Source: Methylocystis heyeri (GTDB taxonomy: Bacteria; Pseudomonadota; Alphaproteobacteria; Rhizobiales; Beijerinckiaceae). Taken from it: a stretch of DNA of 64,000 nucleotides. The translations under genes were made by a program, and so were the position numbers. Below are positions 33,220 to 42,000 of the stretch, piece after piece; position 1 is the first letter of the stretch, and each line of letters opens with the position of its first letter. The stretch covers positions 1,984,001 through 2,048,000 of the forward strand of contig NZ_CP046052.1 in NCBI RefSeq assembly GCF_004802635.2, in the 5' to 3' direction. A model generated the notes under the pieces. It was not told the origin of the DNA, searched no databases, and saw only the letters and a program-made list of their open reading frames with translations.

Positions 33220-34259
33220 GGAAACCTGCGATCATTTATCCCGCGCCGGGTAGCTCGTCTCGGCGAACGTGGCGGACCGGGATGTTTGCGCCCGCCAGTC
33301 TGATCATAATCGGCTTCGCGCTCCTCGGTTGGGCGGGTTGGTCGGACCTGCGGCCGCAACCCTTGCCTTACGAGCAGACGACCACACCGGCGCTTTCTGC
33401 TTCCCTCGGCGAGTTCGTCGAAGCGGGCCTCGATTCCACGACGATGACGATGGAGAATATCGAAATCCGCGCGCCGGAGGCGAAGAGCCCGATCGCGACC
33501 GGCGCCGTAACGCGCGGCGCCGATCAGCGTCCGACGCCGCTCGGCTGGCGCAATGCAGTGACGGAGCCGGTCTTCTTCACCGATATGGATTCGGCGGACA
33601 CGGCCAAAGTCTTGGAGGCGATCCGCCAACATGCGCCTGCCGAGGCCGTGGTTTTGGCCTGGTGGGACATGTCCCGCCGCATTCGTTCCCTTGCGGGACG
33701 GCGAGCCCCGCTCGACGATCCGCTCGCGCGCGGATTGCTGAGCCCGCGCCCCTGGGCGATCAGCGCCGCCGCCGTCGACGAGGATCAGCGCGCCTATTGG
33801 GGTAAGGGCGTCTCCATCGGAGAAGGCGCGGCCTTCGACAAATTCATCGACGCGCTGTTGATGGACGAAGCAAGAGGCGTAGAGGCTTTGGCCGCAATCG
33901 CCGGCGGCAGAGAGGCGTTCATTGCGGTGCACTTCTCGGATATATGGAAGGCGGCGGCTTCTCGGCCTGATCTCCTGCCGATCGCCTACCGGGACTTCCC
34001 CGGCGGCGACGGCATGCATGGGGTGATGAAAGAGGCGCGCGAATGGATGCGCGAGAACGCAATCGAGGGGGGCTATGCGGTCGAGCCGAGAGGCGGCGCC
34101 GTGCGCCTGCATTATTTGCCGCGCAAGGCGGACTCGACGCGATTGCTCGCGCGCCTGCTGCCCTTCTCCACCTCCAACCCACTCAAGCTCGAAGGTCTCG
34201 AGCTGGTCTATCAACACAAGGGCTATTGGATTTACAAACTGGCCCCAACCAAGGGCTGA
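33216..34259 (+). CDS. haoB: HaoB-like hydroxylamine oxidation accessory protein
   Basis: A 347-residue protein starts with GTG in a GTGA overlap with the haoA stop, so translation is coupled. It has one N-terminal transmembrane helix (PASLIIIGFALLGWAGW) and a periplasmic part with WRNAVTEPVFFTDMDSAD, VVLAWWDMSRRI, GVSIGEGAAFDKFIDALL and a C-terminal KGYWIYKLAP. It matches HaoB, always found next to haoA in methanotrophs and ammonia oxidisers, of uncertain function. Confidence 0.87.
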   Translation: MRKPAIIYPAPGSSSRRTWRTGMFAPASLIIIGFALLGWAGWSDLRPQPLPYEQTTTPALSASLGEFVEAGLDSTTMTMENIEIRAPEAKSPIATGAVTRGADQRPTPLGWRNAVTEPVFFTDMDSADTAKVLEAIRQHAPAEAVVLAWWDMSRRIRSLAGRRAPLDDPLARGLLSPRPWAISAAAVDEDQRAYWGKGVSIGEGAAFDKFIDALLMDEARGVEALAAIAGGREAFIAVHFSDIWKAAASRPDLLPIAYRDFPGGDGMHGVMKEAREWMRENAIEGGYAVEPRGGAVRLHYLPRKADSTRLLARLLPFSTSNPLKLEGLELVYQHKGYWIYKLAPTKG

Positions 34260-34320
34260 GCAGCGTTGGGCTTCGAGTCTTGCGCGCTTGCATTGGAAAA
34301 TGGGCGGCGCGCGCGGCGGC

Positions 34321-35130
34321 CTATTTCCTCGCCACGCTATAGACCACATTGACGGCGATGGCCTCGCTTTGGCCCAGGCCCGCGAGGTTGCGCTCGCGAA
34401 CGCGATCCAGCGTCGGCGGATCGAGTTGCGCCAGCGTGCCGCGATAGCCGCTGCCCATGGCGATCAGCCACCAATCGGCGGGACTGCTCAAAGGATGTTC
34501 TCCATCTTCCGCGACGATCTGCGGATTCCCGACGCCGGCTTGATTCAGCATGTCGCGAAGGCCTTCCGGCGTTGAAATGCGTTCCCAGGGGTTGAAGGTT
34601 TTCAGGAGGTCGGGACGCTCCGCACGGACGGCTTCCCAAAAGGCGCCGTTGGCGGGCTCGAACAGCTCCGGTCCCCATGTGGTGATGGCGAGCCGCCCGC
34701 CGGGGCGCACCATGCGCCAAAGCTCCCGCGTGGCCGCGACCATGTCGGGCACGAAGAAAATCCCGAACACGCAGACCACGAGGTCGAAACTGGCGTCGGG
34801 ATAACCGAGGGCCAGCATGTCGCCGGTCTTGAATTCGATATTGGAGAGGCGCCTTTCCCGGGCCTTGGCCTCGCCGAGAGCGACCAGCCGCTCGGCGAGA
34901 TCGACGGCGATCACTTTTCCTTCGGGTCCAACGGCCTCGCCGGCAGGCAAAGCCGAGCCGCCGCTCCCGCAGCACACATCGAGCACGGTCTCGCCCCGGC
35001 GCAGTTCGAGGCGCTCGACCGTGCGTCGCCCGAAGCGATGCCAAAAGGAGCTGACGGGATGATCGAAATAATCCGCCGCGGCGTTATAGGCGGCGGTGGC
35101 CCTCGCTTTGGCGGCCTCGAGTTCGTTCAT
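34321..35130 (-). CDS. UbiE-like SAM methyltransferase in the ars operon
   Basis: A 269-residue class I SAM-dependent methyltransferase: motif I VLDVCCGSGGSA, VIAVDLAERLV, DMLALGYPDASFDLVVCVFGIFFVPD and MVRPGGRLAITTWGP. It starts 20 bases after the stop of the 37-residue peptide, and is last in the arsenic operon. It is not clearly ArsM (which has conserved cysteines and a different motif I), so substrate is open. A role in arsenic or a neighbouring pathway is inferred from location only. Confidence 0.8.
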   Translation of the reverse strand: MNELEAAKARATAAYNAAADYFDHPVSSFWHRFGRRTVERLELRRGETVLDVCCGSGGSALPAGEAVGPEGKVIAVDLAERLVALGEAKARERRLSNIEFKTGDMLALGYPDASFDLVVCVFGIFFVPDMVAATRELWRMVRPGGRLAITTWGPELFEPANGAFWEAVRAERPDLLKTFNPWERISTPEGLRDMLNQAGVGNPQIVAEDGEHPLSSPADWWLIAMGSGYRGTLAQLDPPTLDRVRERNLAGLGQSEAIAVNVVYSVARK

Positions 35131-35150
35131 GGAAAAATTCTCGATTGCGG

Positions 35151-35264
35151 TCACGGGATGTCCGGGGCGAGGCCGAGGACGACATAGAGGATGGCCCCGA
35201 GCAGCAGGACGGCGATCCCCGTCAGCGCGACGTTCTGGTCGGAATAGGGCGTCTTTCCCATCAT
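35151..35264 (-). CDS. 37-residue membrane peptide in the ars operon
   Basis: A 37-codon ORF starts in a TGATG overlap with the acr3 stop and ends 20 bases before the methyltransferase start. It reads MMGKTPYSDQNVAL followed by a transmembrane helix (GIAVLLLGAILYVVLGLAP). The overlaps and operon place strongly suggest that it is translated. No family recognised; a partner of Acr3 is a plausible guess. Confidence 0.6.
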   Translation of the reverse strand: MMGKTPYSDQNVALTGIAVLLLGAILYVVLGLAPDIP

Positions 35265-36343
35265 GCGCTTCCGGCGCGTTCATACCATGCGCGCGAGCGG
35301 CGGACGATATGGACCACGGAGAGCATGACCGGCACTTCGACCAGCACGCCGACGACCGTCGCGAGCGCCGCGCCGGATTGAAAGCCGAACAGCGCGATGG
35401 CGGTTGCAACCGCGAGCTCGAAGAAGTTGCTGGCGCCGATCAGCGCGGAAGGTCCAGCGACGCACCATGATACTCCCAGGGCGCGGTTGGCGAGATAGGC
35501 GAGGCCCGCATTCAGATAGACCTGGATCAGGATCGGAACCGCGAGCAGCCCGATGACCAGCGGCTGGCGCACGATCTGTTCGCCCTGCAGGCCAAAGAGA
35601 ATGACGAGCGTCAGCAGCAGGGCCGCAAGCGACAGCGGGCCGAGCGCGCCCAGCGTCTTCTTCAGCGCGTCCTGCCCGCCCCGCCCCAGCAACGCCTTGC
35701 GCCAGAGCTGCGCGGCGACGACAGGCGCGACGATATAGAGCGCGACCGAAAGCAGCAGCGTGTTCCATGGCACGGTGATGGAGGAGAGGCCGAGCAGCAG
35801 CGCAACGATCGGGGCGAAAGCGACGATCATGATGCTGTCGTTGAGCGCCACCTGCGACAGCGTGAAATGCGGCTCGCCTTCGACGAGATTGGACCAGACG
35901 AACACCATCGCCGTGCAGGGCGCGGCGGCGAGCAGGATCAGCCCGGCGATATAGCTGTCGATCTGATCCGCCGGAAGAAACGGCCGGAAGAAATGCGCGA
36001 CGAAAAGCCAGCCGAGCAGCGCCATGGAGAAAGGCTTCACCAGCCAGTTGACGCCCACCGTCACCGCAATGCCGCGCCAATGCTCCTTGACCTGCCCCAG
36101 CGCGCCGAGATCGATCTTGAGCAGCATCGGGATGATCATGAGCCACACCAGAACCGCGACCGGCAGGTTCACCTCCGCGACCGTGGCCGAGCCGATGGCG
36201 CGAAACAGGCCGGGGGCCGTCTGGCCGAGGAGGATGCCGGCAATGATGCAGAGCGCCACCCAGAGGGTGAGATAGCGCTCGAACAGGCCCATGGCGGGAG
36301 CGCTCGTCCTCACGGCAGCAGGGGTCGTCGCCGCGTCGCTCAT
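35261..36343 (-). CDS. acr3: ACR3-family arsenite efflux transporter
   Basis: A 360-residue membrane transporter with about ten helices. Family marks are SYIAGLILLAAAPCTAMVFVWSN with the conserved cysteine needed for As(III) transport, ALNDSIMIVAFAPI, VNWLVKPFSMALLGW and SALIGASNFFELAVATAIALFG. It exports arsenite (and possibly antimonite) using proton motive force. It overlaps arsC by 4 bases and the small peptide by 3. Confidence 0.92.
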   Translation of the reverse strand: MSDAATTPAAVRTSAPAMGLFERYLTLWVALCIIAGILLGQTAPGLFRAIGSATVAEVNLPVAVLVWLMIIPMLLKIDLGALGQVKEHWRGIAVTVGVNWLVKPFSMALLGWLFVAHFFRPFLPADQIDSYIAGLILLAAAPCTAMVFVWSNLVEGEPHFTLSQVALNDSIMIVAFAPIVALLLGLSSITVPWNTLLLSVALYIVAPVVAAQLWRKALLGRGGQDALKKTLGALGPLSLAALLLTLVILFGLQGEQIVRQPLVIGLLAVPILIQVYLNAGLAYLANRALGVSWCVAGPSALIGASNFFELAVATAIALFGFQSGAALATVVGVLVEVPVMLSVVHIVRRSRAWYERAGSA

Positions 36344-36873
36344 CTCGGTTCGCCTGCTGCCGCGAGCGTCGCGCCTTCCGCCCCGCCGATCTCCCGCAAA
36401 TGCTTCTGAAGCGCCATTTTATCTAGCCGCGCGAACGGGACCGCGAGCAGCAAAGAGATGCGGTTTTTCAGATAGCGGAAGGCGAGATTGAAGGCGCGCT
36501 GTTTCTCGATATCGCTACCTTCGACCGCGGCGGGGTCTTCGATGCCCCAATGGGCGGTTACCGGCTGTCCCGGCCAAAAGGGGCAGGCTTCGCCGGCGGC
36601 GTTGTCGCAGACCGTGAACACGAAATCCATTTTCGGCGCGTCGGGGGTCGCAAACTCGTCCCAGCTCTTCGAGCGGAGTCCCTCGGTCGGATAGCCAAAT
36701 GCGGCGAGAGTCTGGAGCGCATAGGGATTCACGACGCCCTTGGGCTGACTACCGGCCGAAAAGACGTTGAAGCGGCCGGCTCCGTCCTTGCGCAGAATGC
36801 CTTCGGCCAGGATCGAACGAGCGGTGTTGCCGGTGCAGAGAAACAGGACGTTATAGACGGGCTCGGACATCAT
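36340..36873 (-). CDS. arsC: Thioredoxin-type arsenate reductase (LMW-PTPase fold)
   Basis: This 177-residue reductase has the CX5R P-loop CTGNTAR (C13-R19) and the second and third redox cysteines C89 and C97 (VCDNAAGEAC), the triad of thioredoxin-coupled ArsC. It reduces arsenate to arsenite for export by Acr3. A further WPGQPVTAHWGIEDPA segment and a helical C-terminus are typical. It overlaps acr3 and arsI by 4 bases each. Confidence 0.92.
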   Translation of the reverse strand: MMSEPVYNVLFLCTGNTARSILAEGILRKDGAGRFNVFSAGSQPKGVVNPYALQTLAAFGYPTEGLRSKSWDEFATPDAPKMDFVFTVCDNAAGEACPFWPGQPVTAHWGIEDPAAVEGSDIEKQRAFNLAFRYLKNRISLLLAVPFARLDKMALQKHLREIGGAEGATLAAAGEPR

Positions 36874-37379
36874 GCAGGCTCCTTCGGGCCGCAGCAGGAA
36901 GCATTTGCGGCGCGTTCAGGCTTGGGCGTGCAGCAGCCGCCTTGCGGCGTCGCCGGCGCGCAGCAGGCGCTTTGGTTGCTCCTTGCGGCGTCGAGAACAG
37001 AGTCGTCGCCATAGACGACGCTTTCGCCGGTGGTGAGGAAAGCCTCCCACAACAGCCCCTGCGGATCGCTGGTCCAGGATTTTTGCGACTTGGCGTAGCA
37101 ACAGGCGGTTTCGCCCTCCTCCAGGACGGGCCGGCCGGCGCGCTGCAACCTCGAATAAACCTCGGTCAGTTCGTCGGCGGTCTCGACCTGAATGCCGAGA
37201 TGGTCGAGTCCTCCCTCCCGGCCGCGCGCGGAAATGGCGAAATTCACCCGCGGGTCGTCGAGCATCCATTTGGCGTAATCGGGCTTGGCGACCGCAGGTT
37301 CGGCGTCGAACAGCGTGCTGTAGAAGCGGATGGATTCGGCTAGGTCGTCAACGGACACATGAACATGCAGGCGTTTCAT
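36870..37379 (-). CDS. arsI: ArsI/CadI-family VOC metalloenzyme (C-As lyase-like)
   Basis: A 169-residue vicinal-oxygen-chelate protein. Metal ligands may be H5 or H7, H60 and E112 (KRLHVHVSV, LDHLGI, LLWEAF), and the vicinal pair C93-C94 (ETACCYAKS) would bind trivalent organoarsenicals, as in ArsI, which removes the methyl group of MMA(III). CadI relatives are alternatives. The last 35 residues carry three CC pairs (139-140, 149-150, 162-163) that may hold metal. It overlaps arsR by 32 bases. Confidence 0.82.
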   Translation of the reverse strand: MKRLHVHVSVDDLAESIRFYSTLFDAEPAVAKPDYAKWMLDDPRVNFAISARGREGGLDHLGIQVETADELTEVYSRLQRAGRPVLEEGETACCYAKSQKSWTSDPQGLLWEAFLTTGESVVYGDDSVLDAARSNQSACCAPATPQGGCCTPKPERAANASCCGPKEPA

Positions 37380-37713
37380 GGCTCTTCTCGGGCTGGCAGT
37401 TTGAGGGCTCAGCGCCGCAGGCGGCGGCGTCGCCCCGGCAACAGTTTTCGGTCAGAAAAGCAAGCAGCGCGTTCATGACGGGATAGGCCGCGCAATAGAT
37501 CAGCGAGCGGCCTTCGCGCCGGAAGGTCACGAGATCGGCGTGCTTGAGCTGGTTGAGGTGGAACGACAGCGTAGCCGCCGGCAGCTCGAGCCGTTCGCCG
37601 ATCTGGCCGGCGGGCAGCCCTTCCGGCCCCGCCTGCATCAGCAGGCGAAAAATATCGAGCCGGGCCTCATGCGCGAGCGCGCTCAGAGCTGCAATGGCGG
37701 GTATCTTTTCCAT
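37348..37713 (-). CDS. arsR: ArsR-family arsenite-responsive repressor
   Basis: A 121-residue winged-helix regulator: ALSALAHEARLDIFRLLMQAG, LPAGQIGERLELPAATLSFHLNQLKHADLV and REGRSLIYCAAY. A cysteine-rich C-terminus (NCCRGDAAAC, then NC) likely senses As(III), which releases it from DNA. It heads the arsR-arsI-arsC-acr3 operon and sits over its own operator (37712-37735). Confidence 0.92.
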   Translation of the reverse strand: MEKIPAIAALSALAHEARLDIFRLLMQAGPEGLPAGQIGERLELPAATLSFHLNQLKHADLVTFRREGRSLIYCAAYPVMNALLAFLTENCCRGDAAACGAEPSNCQPEKSHETPACSCVR

Positions 37714-37735
37714 ATTTCCAATATAATGGAAATAT
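37712..37735. promoter_or_regulatory. Putative ArsR operator
   Basis: A perfect inverted repeat ATATTTCCA-N6-TGGAAATAT overlaps the arsR start codon. ArsR-family repressors bind AT-rich inverted repeats just like this, so autoregulation of the whole operon is expected. Confidence 0.78.
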
Positions 37736-37910
37736 TAAAGCGGGTAAAGCCCCCCGCAGCGGTTCAGTTTGAATTTCCGCTTGTGACCCGAAGCGGTCGT
37801 TCGCTGTCCGATGCCGTGCCCATTTCAGAAAATGTGCGCGCATCGGTTGTCGGAACGCGCGAAACTCTTGGATCGATCATCTCGAAGCGGCAACCACCGT
37901 CGGCGTGCCA

Positions 37911-38717
37911 TCACGCATTCCCCTCGCCCAACCTCTTCCTCTGCTCGCGGAGTTCGGAAAGGTGTTCTGCAAGCGACCTCTGCTGGAAGCTCGGCTCTTC
38001 AATGTTTATGCTAATGATTGTAGGAATTGACATTGTCGTCACAAGTGATGCGCTCGTCTTAGACTTAACGCGGGAAAGATGATCGAGGGTCAGATTGATG
38101 ATTTCCTCAGAAAAATCGTTCCTTATACGAAGAAGTTTTGGCCGCACAACATCTAAGACGGACTGTCCATACTTCTCAGCCTCCTCTTTCAAGGGTATTT
38201 TACCTTTGTGAATTACCTCGTTACGAAATTCCGTGGAACCGCGGTCAAGCAACTGCGGTTTCTCGCCGTAGTGGGAAGCCCATTGAAAAATAAAAGACCC
38301 AAGTTGGCGTTCAGATTGGGAGGAGACAAGCTTCCAGCACTCAGTAAATACCTCCTCTGATTTCGTATCTCTTAATATAAATACATGTGTAGCAAATTCG
38401 AAAAATCGCTCCATGCTTGACGTAAATGACGACACTGCGTCTCGATAATAACCATCTATTATCGCGTTTGCACCTATATCAAAAAGAACCTCAAACTTTT
38501 GTTCTTGTAGTAAAATAGTGGATTTATGCCCCTGAACACAGGTTACCTCATAGCAACTATCATCTCGGACCTCAACGCGTTGAAAGTTGAGAGGAGCAAC
38601 CCATCCTGCCAAGCGCTTCGCGCATTCTACACAGACGATCGCAAGGCGCACGCAGCGGTTTTCCTTCCATAACTCATACGCATTCTGAGAAGCGGACCGC
38701 AATGGCCCCTTGAGCAT
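37911..38717 (-). CDS. HEPN-like protein of unknown function
   Basis: A 268-residue protein in an AT-rich stretch, divergent from the 1134-residue gene. An N-terminal half has paired cysteines (IVCVEC, residues 28-32; C55, C60) that could bind zinc. At residues 165-170 it has RNEVIH, the Rx4-6H signature of HEPN ribonuclease-like domains, in a helical region with YRDAVSSFTSSMERFFEF before it. The C-terminus is helical and charged. The low GC compared with both sides supports recent transfer. Function unknown; HEPN membership needs a profile search. Confidence 0.62.
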   Translation of the reverse strand: MLKGPLRSASQNAYELWKENRCVRLAIVCVECAKRLAGWVAPLNFQRVEVRDDSCYEVTCVQGHKSTILLQEQKFEVLFDIGANAIIDGYYRDAVSSFTSSMERFFEFATHVFILRDTKSEEVFTECWKLVSSQSERQLGSFIFQWASHYGEKPQLLDRGSTEFRNEVIHKGKIPLKEEAEKYGQSVLDVVRPKLLRIRNDFSEEIINLTLDHLSRVKSKTSASLVTTMSIPTIISINIEEPSFQQRSLAEHLSELREQRKRLGEGNA

Positions 38718-39003
38718 TAGAAAGCGATTTTGATGAATTTCAAACCCTAAAGTAGGACAGATCTAATTTTTCAGTTGTCGCCGTTATGTCCGCTTCTGGC
38801 GCGAAGCGGCCGTGTGGCAAGGGCTGCTCCTGACCCAAAAGCGCCCTTCATCGCCCATGCCATTCCCGTCTTCACGTCGCAACCTAGGATTTGGCAGCTT
38901 TCTGCGAATGTTACGGCCCATAGGAGCTGGCGATGTCAGTCTGAGTTGAGCATAAGATGGGCTCCAATCTCGCATTCCCGAGCGACGCGTCGATGAGGTT
39001 TCC

Positions 39004-42000
39004 ATGGACAAATCCCTCAACGCTTTTGATCTTTCGCCCGAGCAAGGACAGACAGCGTCTCTGCTGCAACGCTTGTTCGGCAGCGCGATCGCAAACCGCT
39101 ACGTCGATTTTTGCCGCTTGGCCGCAGGTGCCTTTGCCCTCAATGTTTCGAGGCCGATGGCCGCTCACGCACTGCGTGAACTCGAATCCATGCTTCGCCG
39201 CGCCCTCGAAGTGCCGATGGAAGCGAGGGCGCTGGAGACTGTCGAGGACGTCAAGAAAATTGCTGAAGCGCGCAAGCAATTGCGGGCGCTCGGATTTGAG
39301 GCTCCGATAATCGACCGTGCCGCGAGAGAACTAAAGCCTCGTCTGAACCACAGGCAGCAAATCCAGCAGATCGTATCTCGCCTGGGTCGCGCGCCGGATG
39401 GCGACATTGCGAATCTTTGGACTTCTCTGACCGAGAACTTCGGTGTAGCCCACCAACGATCTTTCCACCGTTCGCTACAAGTCGATGACGATTTCCGTGA
39501 AAAATATCAACGGCCGTTCGATACTGTTATTCGTGGCATCGCTTTCGCCCTCCAAGGCCGCTATGTCGTCCTCATGCGCCGCGTGGAAGAGTTGGCCACG
39601 ATGTCAGACCGCGAGCAAGCGGCCAAGTTGTTTGCGAGCGAAATTCCCGGAGCATTGTCGCTCCAACGGCACTTCTTCGATAAGCTGCAGACCGGCGACT
39701 GGCTGCCGCATCTCGCGAAGCAGGGCTTGTTTGGTGAGCCGCTAGCCGGACCCGACGAAGGCGCAAGTGGCGGAATGCGCTTTCGCCAATGGCCTGCCGG
39801 AAATTACCTCCTGCGCATGGCGAAATCCTCGGACGCCGTAACACGGCGGGCGGTCGCGGAAGCCCTGCGCAAGGTCGGTTCTTCCAAACACCCTGACGTC
39901 CAATACGACGGCCTTGAAATCCTGGCGACATTACCGCCCGAGGATTCGGCGCCATTGGCTGACCTCGCGGTGTCGTGGCTTAGCCCTGGCACGAGGAACT
40001 GGCCGATGCAGAAGCCGGAAGCGCTAATCAATCAATTGGCCCAAGGCGGACATCGCGAAGCGGCTCTGAAGGTCGCTAGCGCCCTGCTGCAGATTTGGGA
40101 ACAGAATGGACATTTGGTGACGCACTATGCCCACCACATGTACGAATATCATCTTCCGTCTCTTGTCAGCCCGCTCACGGCATGCGGCGGCGAAGATGCG
40201 CTCCGCCTTTTCGCTGATCTCCTGCACAAAGCCGCCCGAATCACCGGAAGGATCGACTCCAGCCATTACTCGATGCGGCCGATTGGCGACGACGAGATGG
40301 CGCGGCACGACGTTTACGAGGCGCTTATCACTGCGGTGAGGCGATCCGCGGAAATGCTCATCCAAGAAGATGCAGTGCGCACGCGACGCGCTGTCGAACT
40401 CTTGGCCGGTTACGAGCCGAAGATTTTCGTCCGCCTTTATCTGCATGTTCTGGCATCAAATCCGGCGGGGGCGCCAGATCTGGCTACAGCATACTTGACC
40501 AATAATTCGTTGATCCAAGCCGGTTGGTGCCGCGATGAATACTCGGGGCTCGCCTTGGCTTGGTTTCCATCCCTTGCTGCCGAGGACCAAGCGAAAGTGC
40601 TTGGCGTCATCGACGCGCTGCCGGATAAGTATTTGGAGGCTTGGAAAGCGCGATTTGAAGAGGATACGAAGAAAGTGCCGGTTGCTGACGATGAAAGGAA
40701 GTTTCGTGCTGCTACGTTTCAGGATCTAGTCTGGAAATGGCGAGCCGCCTTGCCAGTCGAACGCCAACAGGCGCTCGACCGGATCGTACAAGAACTCGGC
40801 GATCCAGACGCGCGGAAGGAGCAGCTCTTTGCACAGCTGGAGAGCCCGCTTCACGGAACCGATTTTTTGTCGCGGCCGATTCCTGAGATCGCAAAATTTC
40901 TGCAGACCTGGACTCCGCAAGTCGAGGGTTCAAGCCAAACCGTCACTGCGCTCGCGCAGGAATTACTGATTGCTACCTTTAACAATCCGGAAGCCTATGC
41001 CGCCGAGGCCGTGCAATTCGTGGGGCTCAAGCCGGTCTATGTTCGCCACATGCTAGAAGGCCTCGCGATGGCGGCAAACAACCGCCGAAGGTTTGGCTGG
41101 GGTGGCGTGCTAAGATTGATTGCGGCTGCCATTGAGCGGCACGACGAGCCGATCGATCCAACAACGCTTTTCGATGGTGACGACCGAGATTGGGGTTGGG
41201 CAAGCGTAAAGACAGCCGAATTACTGGCCGCCGGCTTGCGTCAGGGGGCCGAGGGCATCGCGTTCGAGCATGCCACTCAGGTTCGTTCGATCGTTGAAAA
41301 GCTCATTCGGATTGCTCCCAATGAGCCCGAGATCGAGGACTTTGAGGAACGATATCGGCGCGACCCGTTCTTCGCGGCCCAAGCGACGCTGCGTGGTTTG
41401 GCTGTCGAGCTGTGCATCCTCATGATGTTCTGGCTCAGCAAAGACCGGTCGTCACCGTTGGGGGCAGAGCCGGGAAATGCGTTGAGCAATTCGCCCAACG
41501 TCCGCGATTTCTTCGTGGGTCAGCTGGCGGATCGCAAGGCGTCCGGCCGTATCCCGCGCGCGGTCATGGGCCGCTACCTGTTCTATCTGTTTTATTTCGG
41601 CGAGGACTGGCTCAGGGCCCACCTGGGCTCACTGTTTCCGCAAGAAAATGAAGCTTTGCGCGGCGCGGCTTGGCACGGACATCTAGCGCACGATCAGCAG
41701 CCAATCCTCGATCTAGTGCCGGAACTCCGTCTTTGCCTCACCGAAGAGATCGCGCGCCTTGCCGATACCGGCGATCAGCTTGACCGAGAATTCCGCCGGG
41801 AACGGTTCGCCGATTACATGATGGTCCTGTATCTTTGGGGCGGTCTTCCTGACGATTTGCTGGAAAGCTTCTGGGAGCAGGCCTCATCCGCGGTCCGTCA
41901 ACACTGCATGTGGTATTTGGGTACGCAGTTGGACGCTCCTAGTATGCCTGACGCGATGCGTACGCGTGGTTTTGCTTATTGGGAGCGCCGTCTTGATGCC

